From contig CALQCC020000003.1 of NCBI GenBank assembly GCA_943328975.2, positions 62,001 to 126,000 on the forward strand: 64,000 nt of DNA, read 5' to 3'. This DNA is from Bordetella parapertussis (lineage in GTDB: Bacteria; Acidobacteriota; Terriglobia; Bryobacterales; Bryobacteraceae). The translations under genes were made by a program, and so were the position numbers. Positions 53,083 to 62,394 of this stretch are shown piece by piece (within the stretch, counting starts at the first letter, position 1; each line of letters opens with the position of its first letter). Under the pieces are notes generated by a model. That model searched no databases. It was not told where the DNA came from and was given only the letters and a program-made list of their open reading frames with translations.

Positions 53083-53951
53083 ATCGCGCGTGGATGGCAG
53101 TGGCGGCGGCAGCGTTGGTCGCCAGTTGTGGGAAGACAGAGCCGGAGCAAGTGAAATCGGCAGCATCGGCGGCTCCCGTGGCGGTGACTGTTACGCAGGC
53201 AGCTTCGCGAGAGTGGCCCAACGTGTATGAAGCGGTGGGCACCGTTCGAGCGCGAACGTCCTCCACGATTTCGAGCCGCATGATGGGCTACGTCCGCGAG
53301 GTCCGCGTTCGCTTGGGCGACCAAGTGACGGCCGGGCAAGTATTGGTGACGCTCGATTCGCAGGATCTTGATGCTCAGATCCGGCAGGCGGAAGCGGGGT
53401 TGGCCGAGGCTCGCAGTGTGCAACCGGAGATCGAGAGCGGAGTCGCGGCGGCCAAGGCGCAACTCGACTTGGCCCAGACCACCTTCGCCCGGATGCAGGA
53501 TTTGTTCAACAAGAAGTCGATCTCAAATCAGGAGTTCGACGAGGCCTCCGGTCGGTTGCGCGTGGCAGAAGCGAATCACAACATGGCACAGGCCAAGCGT
53601 GCGCAACTCACTGCAAAGGTGCAGCAGGCGGAGCAGGCGGTCCGCTCGACCCAGATCACGCAGAGTTACAACACGGTCGTCGCGCCGTTCGCGGGGACGG
53701 TTACCGAGAAGTCCGTCGAGCCGGGGATTCTCGCCACGCCGGGAGCTCCGCTCATGACCATCGAACAGGCTGGGGCATTGCGGTTAGAGGCGGCTGTGGA
53801 AGAGTCGAGGCTCTCTGTTGTCCGGCTGGGCCAGACCGTGGAAGTGGCGGTGGACGCGGTGGATGGCACGCTGAGTGGACGGGTGTCTGAGATCGTGCCG
53901 TCGGTGGATGCTGCCTCACGAACATTTATCGCCAAGATTGATTTACCGTAG
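53079..53951 (+). CDS. RND-type efflux periplasmic adaptor (MFP), interrupted by in-frame TAG
   Basis: 'TSSTISSRMMGYVREVRVRLGDQVTAGQVLVTLDSQDLDAQIRQAEAGLAEA'; TAG at 53949-53951 followed in the same frame by adaptor-like sequence. Confidence 0.82.
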   Translation: MNRAWMAVAAAALVASCGKTEPEQVKSAASAAPVAVTVTQAASREWPNVYEAVGTVRARTSSTISSRMMGYVREVRVRLGDQVTAGQVLVTLDSQDLDAQIRQAEAGLAEARSVQPEIESGVAAAKAQLDLAQTTFARMQDLFNKKSISNQEFDEASGRLRVAEANHNMAQAKRAQLTAKVQQAEQAVRSTQITQSYNTVVAPFAGTVTEKSVEPGILATPGAPLMTIEQAGALRLEAAVEESRLSVVRLGQTVEVAVDAVDGTLSGRVSEIVPSVDAASRTFIAKIDLP

Positions 53952-54755
53952 CGCCCGCAGCTGCGCGTCGGGGAATTCGGCCGCGCTCGCTTCGCTTTGG
54001 GCCGTCGGCCCGTACTCACGATTCCCCCTGCGGCTGTTACGAGCCGGGGCCAGTTGCAGATGGTCTTCACGGTGGATGCAGGGGTCGCTCATACGCGCAT
54101 GATCACCACGGGAACAACTTCCGGCGACGAAATCGAAGTTCTGTCCGGGCTCTCTGGCGGTGAAACCGTTGTGAGTCCCGCGCCTTCATCGCTTACCGAT
54201 GCGCTGAAGATGGTCGAACCGGTGCATCTGATCTGCCGCGAGGACTCGCAAGAGATTCTACTGGGAGAACTGGCCAATCACCAACTAGACTTGGTGTTGA
54301 TGGATAGCCCCGTTCCCTCGACGATCCGCGTGAAAGCCTACAGCCATTTGTTGGGGTCCTGTGGCGTAACGTTTTTTGCGGCTGCGGAGCTAGCAGACCG
54401 GTACCGCCGGGGATTTCCCAAATCACTGGATGGCGCACCATTTCTATTGCCGACGGAAGGCTCGCTATTGCGCCGGTCCATGGAGCAATGGTTCGAGGCG
54501 CATGGGATCCGCCCGCGCATCCTAGGCGAATTCGAAGACAGCGCCTTGATGAAGACCTTCGGAGAAGCCGGCGTCGGCGTATTTCCCTCACCGGCGGCGA
54601 TCGAGAAGGAGGTGCGGCGCCACTTCGGCGTATCTGTGGTCGGACGCGCCGTCGACCTGATGGAGCGTTTCTACGCGGTCTCAGTCGAGCGCAAACTCAA
54701 GCACCCAGCTGTAGTTTCGATCACGGAAGCGGCCCGTGAAACGCTGTTCGCTTGA
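53952..54755 (+). pseudogene. chimera: C-terminal part of MFP adaptor fused in frame to the C-terminal domain of an NhaR-like LysR regulator
   Basis: 'RPQLRVGEFGRARFALGRRPVLTIPPAAVTSRGQLQMVFTV...VLSGLSGGETVV' (adaptor) then 'LICREDSQEILLGELANHQLDLVLMDSPVPST...ILGEFEDSALMKTFGEAGVGVFPSPAAI...ERKLKHPAVVSI' (NhaR-like). Confidence 0.8.
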
Positions 54756-54911
54756 ACCTATTTGAAGTTAGGACCAAGGCTGGGCATCCGACCATCCACG
54801 TGCCATTTGCGGCTGATCGTCGCTGAGGTCCTGATAGGAACTGTGGCTGCGGGAGTGAAGCCGTCCGCCTTCACTAGAACTTTTCCTTGATTCGTAGCTA
54901 CTGACCCTAGT

Positions 54912-54978
<67 letters not shown>

Positions 54979-54988
<10 letters not shown>

Positions 54989-55536
54989 GCATCTTCGATG
55001 GTAGCATCCGGGGTTTGGATGGGCTCAAAAAAACTGAGGCAGTTGTCGCCCTGCCGGAGCGTGCGGGTGTGGTGCAGCGTTCCATAGGACTCGGCCAGCT
55101 TGAGGCGGATGTCGTGCTGCACGATGACTAGCTTGGGATGGGGCAGCGTGCTGAGGATGAGGCTGTAGTCGCGGTCCAATTTGTACGGCGGATCGAGGAA
55201 GACGATGTCGGCTTCGAGTTTCGGGGCGATCGCGGTTGCCTTGGCTTGGCGAACCTCGGCTCGGGATTCGGCCTTGAGGGTTTTTAGATTTTCGCGGATG
55301 ACGTTCACCGCAGGGCGGCTCAATTCGACGAAGATCGCGTGGCGTGCGCCGCGGCTGAGGGCTTCGATGCCGATTGCTCCGGTGCCGGCATAGAGGTCGG
55401 CGAAGGTGGCTCCTTCGATGCGCGGAGATAGGATGCTGAATAGGGCCTCGCGCATACGGTCGGGCGTGGGGCGCGTGTCCAGTCCGGGCACGCTCTTCAG
55501 AACTCTGCTACGAAACTCGCCGCCGATGACTCGCAT
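54979..55536 (-). CDS. rsmD: 16S rRNA (guanine(966)-N(2))-methyltransferase RsmD
   Basis: 'MRVIGGEFRSRVLKSVPGLDTRPTPDRMREALFSIL', 'FADLYAGTGAIGIEALSRGA', 'IVFLDPPYKLD'. Confidence 0.95.
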
Positions 55537-55592
55537 GGGTATCCATCCAGTGTAGCGGTGAGAGTTAGGGTGTCTGACACCTAATTACGGAA

Positions 55593-57695
55593 TTAGCCGA
55601 CCTGGACTAGGCCGTAACGGCGCTGCCAATGGCTTCGGATATAGAGCACCGCTTTGCGGAACTCTGGTTCCGAGGGTGGGTGCGAGACAAACGCCGCCGC
55701 TTCGTTGCGGGCGATCTCTAATATGTCCGCGTCACGGATGATGTTGCCGATTTGCAGTGCGGGCAGGCCGGATTGTTTGGTGCCGAAGAATTCACCCGGG
55801 CCCCGGATCTTCATGTCGACTTCGGCGATGTGGAAGCCGTCGTTCGATTCCACCATGGTGCGGATGCGTTCGGTGGCGATCGGGTTGAGCTTTTCGGTGA
55901 CCAGGATGCAGTAGCTTTGCTCGCCGCCACGGCCGACGCGCCCCCGCAGTTGGTGCAACTGAGAAAGGCCGAAGCGTTCCGCTTGTTCGATCACCATAAC
56001 GGTGGCGTTGGGGACGTCGACGCCGACTTCGATGACCGTGGTCGCGACCAGAATCTGGGTTTCGCCACGCGCGAATTTATCCATCGCGGATTCTTTTTCG
56101 GCCGCAGGTAGTTTGCCGTGCAGCAACCCGACCGCGAGGTCCGGGTAAACCACCTTCGACAGTTGCTCATGCATCGCCTGCGCGGCTTTCATCGCCTTGG
56201 TCTCGGATTCTTCAATGACGGGGTAGACGATATAAGCCTGACGGCCAGCATCGATTTGTTGCCGCATGAAGCTGTAGACCTGTTCGACGCGGACCTGGTC
56301 CATGCGTTTGGTGATGATCGGCTTGCGACCCGGCGGCATCTCGTCGATGACGCTGACGTCGAGGTCGCCGTAGATGGTCAGCGCGAGCGTGCGGGGGATC
56401 GGCGTCGCGGTCATCACCAGAACGTCGGGATGTTTGCCGGAGCCTTTTTCGAGCAGCTTCTGGCGCTGTTCGACGCCGAAGCGGTGTTGCTCGTCCACGA
56501 CCGCAAGTCCCAGCTTCGCGAATTTGACGTCCTCTTCCAGCAACGCATGCGTGCCAACGATGATCTGCACCAAACCCGCCCCGATCAGTTTCTTGAGGCC
56601 GAGCTTCTCCTTGACGGTGTTCGATCCCGTGAGCAGGATCGGCACGTACCCCAGCTTGTGGAACAGACGCTTGAAGTAGAAGAAGTGCTGTGTCGCCAGG
56701 ATTTCCGTAGGTGCCAGGATCGCGACTTGATAGCCGTTCTCGATAGCGATGATCGCGGCCTCGGCGGCGACCAGCGTCTTGCCGCTGCCGACGTCGCCCT
56801 GCAATAAACGATACATCGGATGCGGCGCGGCCATATCCTGCGCAATCTCTCCCAGCACGCGTTTCTGCGCGCCGGTCGGCTTGAACGGCAGCATCTGTTT
56901 GATGCGCTCGCGTACACGATCCGTGAGTTCGAAGCCCACGCCGGGATCCAGGCGGGCTCGGGCGCGCTTCAGTTCCAGTCCGCATTCCAGCCAGAAGAAC
57001 TCTTCAAAGATGAGGCGGTACTGTCCAGGGCTGCGGAACGCGTTGAGCAAGCGCAGGTCAGAATCCTGTGGCGGGAAGTGGAGCTGCCGGATCGCATCCC
57101 AGCGCTTCGGTAACTTCAATTGCTGGGCGATGTGCGGGGGCAGGGGATCATCCACCGGCGCCAGGTTTTCCAGAATGCGATAAATCAGAGCCCGCAATAC
57201 GCGCGTGCTGACTTTGCCGGCGGCTTCGTAGATCGGCACGACGCGTCCGGTGTGCAGCGCGGCGTCACCATCGTCATCGCCGGAGAGAATTTCGAACTCC
57301 GGATGCATCATTGAGAGGCCGCGCGAGTAGGAATCGAACTCGACTTTTCCGAATAATGCGATCTTCTGGCCGGGAGCTAGAACGTCGTTGAGATACGCCC
57401 CGTGGAACCATTTGCCCGCCAGGATGGAGCCCGAAGGATCCGTGAACGTAGCCTCAAACAAACCGAGTTTTTGCCGTTGGAACCCCGCCACTTTGGTGGA
57501 ACGCACAGTACAAAGCACGGTTGCCATCTCTCCCGGAGCCAAGGCGCGGATCGGCTTAACGTTACTCCGGTCCTCGTAACGGAACGGGGCATAGTACAAA
57601 AGGTCCTCTACGGTTTTGAGGCCTTTTGCTTCCAAAAACGCTGCCCGCGCGGGGCCGACGCCTTTTACGTAGGTAAGTGGGGTGGAGAGATCCAA
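55593..57695 (-). CDS. recG: ATP-dependent DNA helicase RecG
   Basis: 'LTYVKGVGPARAAFLEAKGLKTVEDLLYYAPFRYEDRS', 'LLQGDVGSGKTLVA', 'VVDEQHRFGVEQR', 'QLRGRVGRGGEQSYC'. Confidence 0.97.
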   Translation of the reverse strand: MDLSTPLTYVKGVGPARAAFLEAKGLKTVEDLLYYAPFRYEDRSNVKPIRALAPGEMATVLCTVRSTKVAGFQRQKLGLFEATFTDPSGSILAGKWFHGAYLNDVLAPGQKIALFGKVEFDSYSRGLSMMHPEFEILSGDDDGDAALHTGRVVPIYEAAGKVSTRVLRALIYRILENLAPVDDPLPPHIAQQLKLPKRWDAIRQLHFPPQDSDLRLLNAFRSPGQYRLIFEEFFWLECGLELKRARARLDPGVGFELTDRVRERIKQMLPFKPTGAQKRVLGEIAQDMAAPHPMYRLLQGDVGSGKTLVAAEAAIIAIENGYQVAILAPTEILATQHFFYFKRLFHKLGYVPILLTGSNTVKEKLGLKKLIGAGLVQIIVGTHALLEEDVKFAKLGLAVVDEQHRFGVEQRQKLLEKGSGKHPDVLVMTATPIPRTLALTIYGDLDVSVIDEMPPGRKPIITKRMDQVRVEQVYSFMRQQIDAGRQAYIVYPVIEESETKAMKAAQAMHEQLSKVVYPDLAVGLLHGKLPAAEKESAMDKFARGETQILVATTVIEVGVDVPNATVMVIEQAERFGLSQLHQLRGRVGRGGEQSYCILVTEKLNPIATERIRTMVESNDGFHIAEVDMKIRGPGEFFGTKQSGLPALQIGNIIRDADILEIARNEAAAFVSHPPSEPEFRKAVLYIRSHWQRRYGLVQVG

Positions 57696-57843
57696 ACTTC
57701 AGTACCTCCAGTTTACGGCATTGGGGTCCAACCACAGTTCTGGTTCGTGGGAGCTAGTCCTTTGAACCGAATTGGTGGATGGCACATACACGGTTCAACG
57801 GCACACTGGGTCTGCAAGCAAGAACGGCCCAGGAGACTAGAAA

Positions 57844-58020
57844 ATGATTCGCAAGTTTTGGCAAGATCAACGTGGACAAGACACCGTGGAATACGCCATG
57901 ATCGTGGCGTTCATCGCAACAGCGGCGACTGCTATCTCGCCCGCTGTGGCATCCGTGGCTGTGCACTTCGGTCAATCCGTGGGCATCCTGCATGTTGCGC
58001 TTGCGGCGACCGCCCAATAG
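57844..58020 (+). CDS. Flp/Fap-type pilin-like peptide (58 aa)
   Basis: Manual translation MIRKFWQDQRGQDTVEYAMIVAFIATAATAISPAVASVAVHFGQSVGILHVALAATAQ; SD AGGAG upstream. Confidence 0.85.
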   Translation: MIRKFWQDQRGQDTVEYAMIVAFIATAATAISPAVASVAVHFGQSVGILHVALAATAQ

Positions 58021-58053
58021 CCTAGCCCGTCCGACGCGCTAAAATAGCGGTTC

Positions 58054-58821
58054 ATGCCGCATTTAATGGATGGGAAGACCGCGCTGATTCTGGGCGTCGC
58101 GAATCGATGGAGTTTGGCCTACGCAATCGCGCAGGCGTTCCGGCGCGAAGGCGCCAAACTGCTGCTGACGTATCAAGGCGAGCGGCAGAAGGAAACGGTC
58201 GACGAACTAGGCGGAGAACTGGGAGCCGCTGCGATCTTCGATTGCGACGTCACCCAGGACGCCGACTTGGTCCGCCTCACCGAAACCCTGAAAGAACACG
58301 GCAGGTTGGACGCAGTAGTCCACAGCATCGCGTTCGCGAATCGCGAAGACCTGAGCCGGCCGTTCCTCGAAACCTCGCGTGAGGGATTCTCCCTCGCCAA
58401 CGATGTCAGCGCCTATTCGCTAGTGGCCGTGGCCCGCGCGACCGCTCCGCTGATGACCGACGGTGGATCGCTCACCACGCTGTCTTACCTGGGTTCGACG
58501 CGTGTCGCGACCAACTACAACGTGATGGGTGTGGCGAAGGCCGCGCTTGAAGCTTCCACTCGGTATCTCGCCAGCGAGCTAGGCGCGCAGAACATTCGCG
58601 TCAACGCAATTTCCGCGGGTCCGGTGAAGACCACCTCCGCGCGCGGCGTCAAAGACTTCGGCAAGATGCTGGAAGCGGTGGCCTCGAAGTCTCCGCTGAA
58701 GCGCAACTGCGAACCCGCCGAAGTGGGCGACACCGCAGTATTCCTGGCCAGCGATCTGGGCCGAGGCGTGACGGGCAACATCATCTTCGTCGACGCGGGC
58801 TACCAGATTATGGCGCTTTAG
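58054..58821 (+). CDS. fabI: enoyl-[acyl-carrier-protein] reductase
   Basis: 'MDGKTALILGVANRWSLAYAIAQAF', 'YNVMGVAKAALEASTRYLASELG', 'INAISAGPVKT'-type motif. Confidence 0.96.
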   Translation: MPHLMDGKTALILGVANRWSLAYAIAQAFRREGAKLLLTYQGERQKETVDELGGELGAAAIFDCDVTQDADLVRLTETLKEHGRLDAVVHSIAFANREDLSRPFLETSREGFSLANDVSAYSLVAVARATAPLMTDGGSLTTLSYLGSTRVATNYNVMGVAKAALEASTRYLASELGAQNIRVNAISAGPVKTTSARGVKDFGKMLEAVASKSPLKRNCEPAEVGDTAVFLASDLGRGVTGNIIFVDAGYQIMAL

Positions 58822-59299
58822 CCAGTTCCCGCAAATAGAAGATGAAATCCGTGGCCGGGGGCTGAACGCCCAGCTGCCGGATCATTCCCACAACCTGGCC
58901 TCGGTGCAGCGTCGCGTGATTGACCACGTGCGTGACGATCTCGCCCGCTGTGTTAGCTGCTGGGTTGCCGTTGATCGATTTGTAGGGGACGCTGCGTTCT
59001 AGGTGCCCATCCGTGAGCCCGTCGGCCCAGGCTTCCCAGGCTTGCTGGGTCTGCGGCCACGCCGCTTCGGCCTCAGCCAGCGATGCGTCCCACACCAGCG
59101 GGGCGTTCGAGCCCGACATGCGTTCCTGCCAGACGCGGTCAGCGAGATAGATGTGGGCCACCGTCCCGGCGATGCTGCCGTGCGAGACACCGTTGGGTCG
59201 CTCCAGTTCCTCCATCGTCAATTGCAGTGCAGCGGAAAGGACCTTGCGCGAGGCCCAGCCGGAATAGCGAATCAGGGTGCGTGCTTCGTTGGCGGTCAT
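58808..59299 (-). CDS. DinB-family protein
   Basis: 'SHGSIAGTVAHIYLADRVWQERM', 'EIVTHVVNHATLHRGQVVGMIRQLG'. Confidence 0.9.
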   Translation of the reverse strand: MTANEARTLIRYSGWASRKVLSAALQLTMEELERPNGVSHGSIAGTVAHIYLADRVWQERMSGSNAPLVWDASLAEAEAAWPQTQQAWEAWADGLTDGHLERSVPYKSINGNPAANTAGEIVTHVVNHATLHRGQVVGMIRQLGVQPPATDFIFYLRELAKAP

Positions 59300-59393
59300 A
59301 TCTACATTTTCGTCTAATGAGAACCACGATTGTCTGGACTCCGATATAGGCACAGCGCCCCGAGGCTGGTATGATGGTTGAGCACTGCCCCGT

Positions 59394-59482
59394 GGCCGAA
59401 TGGCGGAATTGGCAGACGCACCAGACTCAAAATCTGGCGTCGTTCACTCGACGTGTCGGTTCGACCCCGACTTCGGCCACCA
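59394..59482 (+). tRNA. tRNA-Leu (anticodon CAA)
   Basis: GGCCGAA...TTCGGCC acceptor stem, AATTGGCAGACGC D-arm, CTCAAAA anticodon loop, variable arm, T-loop GGTTCGACCCC, CCA encoded. Confidence 0.95.
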
Positions 59483-59550
59483 CTTCTCTTGCTTCCCCAC
59501 TCATCTTCGAGTAGCGGGCAAGCGAGGGCCTGCCCGCCGACTCTGCGCCG

Positions 59551-60021
59551 TTACTTCGGAAGTATCACTGCATCCACCACATGGATCACGCCGTTTGAGG
59601 CCGCAACATCTGCCTTGGTAACGTGCGCGTTGTCCACCATAACGCCACTGGTGTGGGTGATCTTGACGTTTTGACCCTGCGCGGTGGGCGCCGAATCAAT
59701 CTTCATGACGTCGGCCGCCGTGAACTTGCCGGGTACCACGTGATACTTCAGGATGGCCTGCAGTTTGGCGCGATTCTCGGGCTTGAGTAGATCTTCCAGA
59801 GTCCCCGCCGGGAGCTTTGCGAAGGCCGCGTCGGTCGGGGCGAATACGGTGAAGGGCCCGGGTCCTTTCAGCGTGTCTACTAAGCCAGCCGCCTTGACTG
59901 CGGCGACCAGAGTGGTGAATCCACCGGCGACGGCGGTGTCCACAATGTCAGCGGCGGAGGATACTCCGGTGAAGGTGAGCGCGAGTGCGCACACCGATAG
60001 TAATAGGGATTTGCGTTGCAT
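59551..60021 (-). CDS. secreted fasciclin-domain protein
   Basis: '[75 protein letters not shown]'. Confidence 0.95.
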   Translation of the reverse strand: MQRKSLLLSVCALALTFTGVSSAADIVDTAVAGGFTTLVAAVKAAGLVDTLKGPGPFTVFAPTDAAFAKLPAGTLEDLLKPENRAKLQAILKYHVVPGKFTAADVMKIDSAPTAQGQNVKITHTSGVMVDNAHVTKADVAASNGVIHVVDAVILPK

Positions 60022-60117
60022 GGGTTTCGTACTCCTTGAGATGAATCCGACGCGGGTGTTGGGTTTTTCGCGCCTGGTTGTGTGATGCGCGCAAAAACGA
60101 AGGAGTCGGTTTTTCTT

Positions 60118-60795
60118 TTAGGAATGAATCCAGAATCCGTAGGCTTGAAATTGCGCGCCTTCCCACCACTTGCCGGGCACACACGAGAAACAGAAATTGC
60201 GAGCGCCAGCCTGACTCTGTAGCGGCAAGCGGATCTGCGTCCCGTTGCGTTCGGCGACGTGCGAAGGGTCGGACTCCGGCACCACTGTCGTGATGTGGCC
60301 GGGCTTGTCCAGTTGCTTACGTTGCGCGCAGATCACGCTCACTTGCCCAGCGTTAGCGGCCGCCTGCAGTTGGTCGGGCGACGTGGCCCGGATCCACCCG
60401 AACGCTGGGCCGAAGTCGCGCAACCAGGAGTAGAGCGAGTTCGCGTTCAATTCGGCCACGGTTTCCGCGTACTTCACAGGCACTGCGCTTCCCGCTGCGA
60501 TCTGCTTGAGCGCTCGCTCGGTCCACCATACGCGCGGTAAGTACACGCCCGCGAGGTAGCAATAATCGCACGCGTAGATGTTGCAGAACGTGGTGACCGG
60601 TGTTCGCGTATAGCGGGCACTGAGCTCGACATTGAGATAGCGGACGATGCGGGCCAGTTCCTCCGCAGTGCCGGCGGTGCGAACCGGGCGACCGAGTTCG
60701 GCTAACGGGTAGGCTCGCCCAGTGGCGAGCGAACGTTTTGCGATGGACGAGTTTTCAGGCAAGTGGACGGAGGGGATGGGAATGATCGCTGGCAT
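60118..60795 (-). CDS. hypothetical protein, possible papain-like/NlpC-type amidase fold
   Basis: 'TTFCNIYACDYCYLAGVYLPRVWW' (Cys) and 'PGHITTVVPE' (His) arranged like a Cys-His hydrolase; family not identified with certainty. Confidence 0.5.
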   Translation of the reverse strand: MPAIIPIPSVHLPENSSIAKRSLATGRAYPLAELGRPVRTAGTAEELARIVRYLNVELSARYTRTPVTTFCNIYACDYCYLAGVYLPRVWWTERALKQIAAGSAVPVKYAETVAELNANSLYSWLRDFGPAFGWIRATSPDQLQAAANAGQVSVICAQRKQLDKPGHITTVVPESDPSHVAERNGTQIRLPLQSQAGARNFCFSCVPGKWWEGAQFQAYGFWIHS

Positions 60796-60924
60796 AACGC
60801 CCTAGAAATAACAGCAACGATCGTGTGCCCATGGGCTTGCAACGGCAACTAGATCAATCCTGTGGATTTATCCTGGCTCAAACGAAGGTCACGTGGTCCG
60901 ATATGCGTCTTGGGAGATAGAGAC

Positions 60925-61416
60925 ATGGCTGGAATTGCGGGATCATTTCAGGCAAGGCCGTGCGGCGGGCCGCAGCAATACGCGGGCTCGGGGAGGGCGC
61001 AGGGCGCTCGCGCTCAACGGGGCGATAGTTCCAGCCCAGTCGCGCGCGCGACTACCCGGTCGGTCAAAGATTCGTCTTCGCTCAAAATAACGTTGCAGAC
61101 GGCAGAGGGAGACACCGTCGAGATTTCGTTAGACGCGCAGAGCCTCACGCAGAGGGAGCGCGCCAGCGCGCGCGGACCGGACGGTCACATCTCGCAGAAG
61201 ACCGACACGCAATCCGACAACTTCTCGGCATCGGTGAATGTCACCGGTAATCTGAGCGACACGGAACTGAAGGACATCCAGGGACTGCTGCAGAAGCTCA
61301 GCGGAGGCGGAGATGCGCCCGCAACGAAAAGCGATCTTGGCACCATCTCGGCGTATCAATATTCCTTCCAACGCACTCGCGAGGTGAGTCAGTCGAAGGT
61401 CGAACTCTACGGCTAA
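60925..61416 (+). CDS. hypothetical protein
   Basis: ORF with SD GGGAGA; 'KITLQTAEGDTVEISLDAQSL...FSASVNVTGNLSDTELKDIQGLLQKLSGG'. Confidence 0.6.
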   Translation: MAGIAGSFQARPCGGPQQYAGSGRAQGARAQRGDSSSPVARATTRSVKDSSSLKITLQTAEGDTVEISLDAQSLTQRERASARGPDGHISQKTDTQSDNFSASVNVTGNLSDTELKDIQGLLQKLSGGGDAPATKSDLGTISAYQYSFQRTREVSQSKVELYG

Positions 61417-61419
61417 CGT

Positions 61420-62349
61420 CTATTTCGCCGGCGGCAGGATCGGCCAGTTGCCGTCGAAGGGCGGCCAGTTCGGCGCGAGCGCTTCCTGCTCGGGGTAATA
61501 CATGGACGCGAAGATCGTGCGGATCTTGCCCTGCTCAATCAAGAACCACTCGCTGAGTAGATTGCGCCGAATCGCCACGCCCGGTTTCCGCTGGAACAGC
61601 ACCAAGCCCAGCACGGCTCCTGCTTCCTCATCCACCAGCGGGTAACGCCGCGCGGTCACTGCGAAGATGTTCGCCATGGCGCCTTCGCCGGTGCAATCGG
61701 TAAGGCCGCCCGCGCCGGGCTGGCCCGCGGGAATCGTACGCTGCGTCGTCAACACGCCGTTTTCCAGCCGTGTGCATCCGGGATGCGCGATGATCATTTT
61801 GCCATCGTGCGCGGAAAGTCCATCGAAGTAGCTGTTGGTGATGGAGATCAAATCGGTGCGCGAGAGGCGTTCTGCCTTGGGCACTACGCGTTCGGTCGGG
61901 GGATGGGCCAGTAAATATTCGGGATCGTAGTAGGCCGCGTTGGCCTGCGCTCCGCCGCCTTGGCCCAGGCCCGGATCGCCCTTGCGGTTGATCACCCACT
62001 CGGCTTCCGTCATTTTGCGGTCTTCCACTTTCAGGCGCAGCGTGACGATGGCCGGTCCAGCGGCTTCGTCGATGATGCCGAAAAAGCCCGCCTGTTCGGT
62101 GACGGCGTCGTAGTATTTGCGCTGCAGTTTGCCCATCGCCTTGGCCGATTGCCACAGCCCCACGCCGTTGCGGATCACCATCGCGTTTTCGGTCTGCCGG
62201 AACCCTGCGGAGAGAGGCGCTGTCTTGGGGTCGTGTTTCACCAGAGCGTTCAAATACTGGTCGAGCGTGGTCTTTAGACAGGCGCGGTCACAAGCGGCGC
62301 CAAAGGCGGTCCCCATCGTCAGGACGGCAACGAGAATAAAGCGGATCAT
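61420..62349 (-). CDS. hypothetical secreted protein
   Basis: Signal peptide MIRFILVAVLTMGTAFGAA; ORF 309 aa. Confidence 0.7.
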   Translation of the reverse strand: MIRFILVAVLTMGTAFGAACDRACLKTTLDQYLNALVKHDPKTAPLSAGFRQTENAMVIRNGVGLWQSAKAMGKLQRKYYDAVTEQAGFFGIIDEAAGPAIVTLRLKVEDRKMTEAEWVINRKGDPGLGQGGGAQANAAYYDPEYLLAHPPTERVVPKAERLSRTDLISITNSYFDGLSAHDGKMIIAHPGCTRLENGVLTTQRTIPAGQPGAGGLTDCTGEGAMANIFAVTARRYPLVDEEAGAVLGLVLFQRKPGVAIRRNLLSEWFLIEQGKIRTIFASMYYPEQEALAPNWPPFDGNWPILPPAK

Positions 62350-62394
62350 GGCGGCTATTGTAACGCGAAGGCAGCGAGTTATAATCCCTACACC

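Noticed and set aside
54756-54911. Possible additional gene fragment between the chimera and tRNA-Arg
   Set aside because: Translations in all frames are short and I could not recognise a family; not supportable.
59378-59674. 98-aa ORF over tRNA-Leu
   Set aside because: Overlaps a confident tRNA and the fasciclin gene; spurious.
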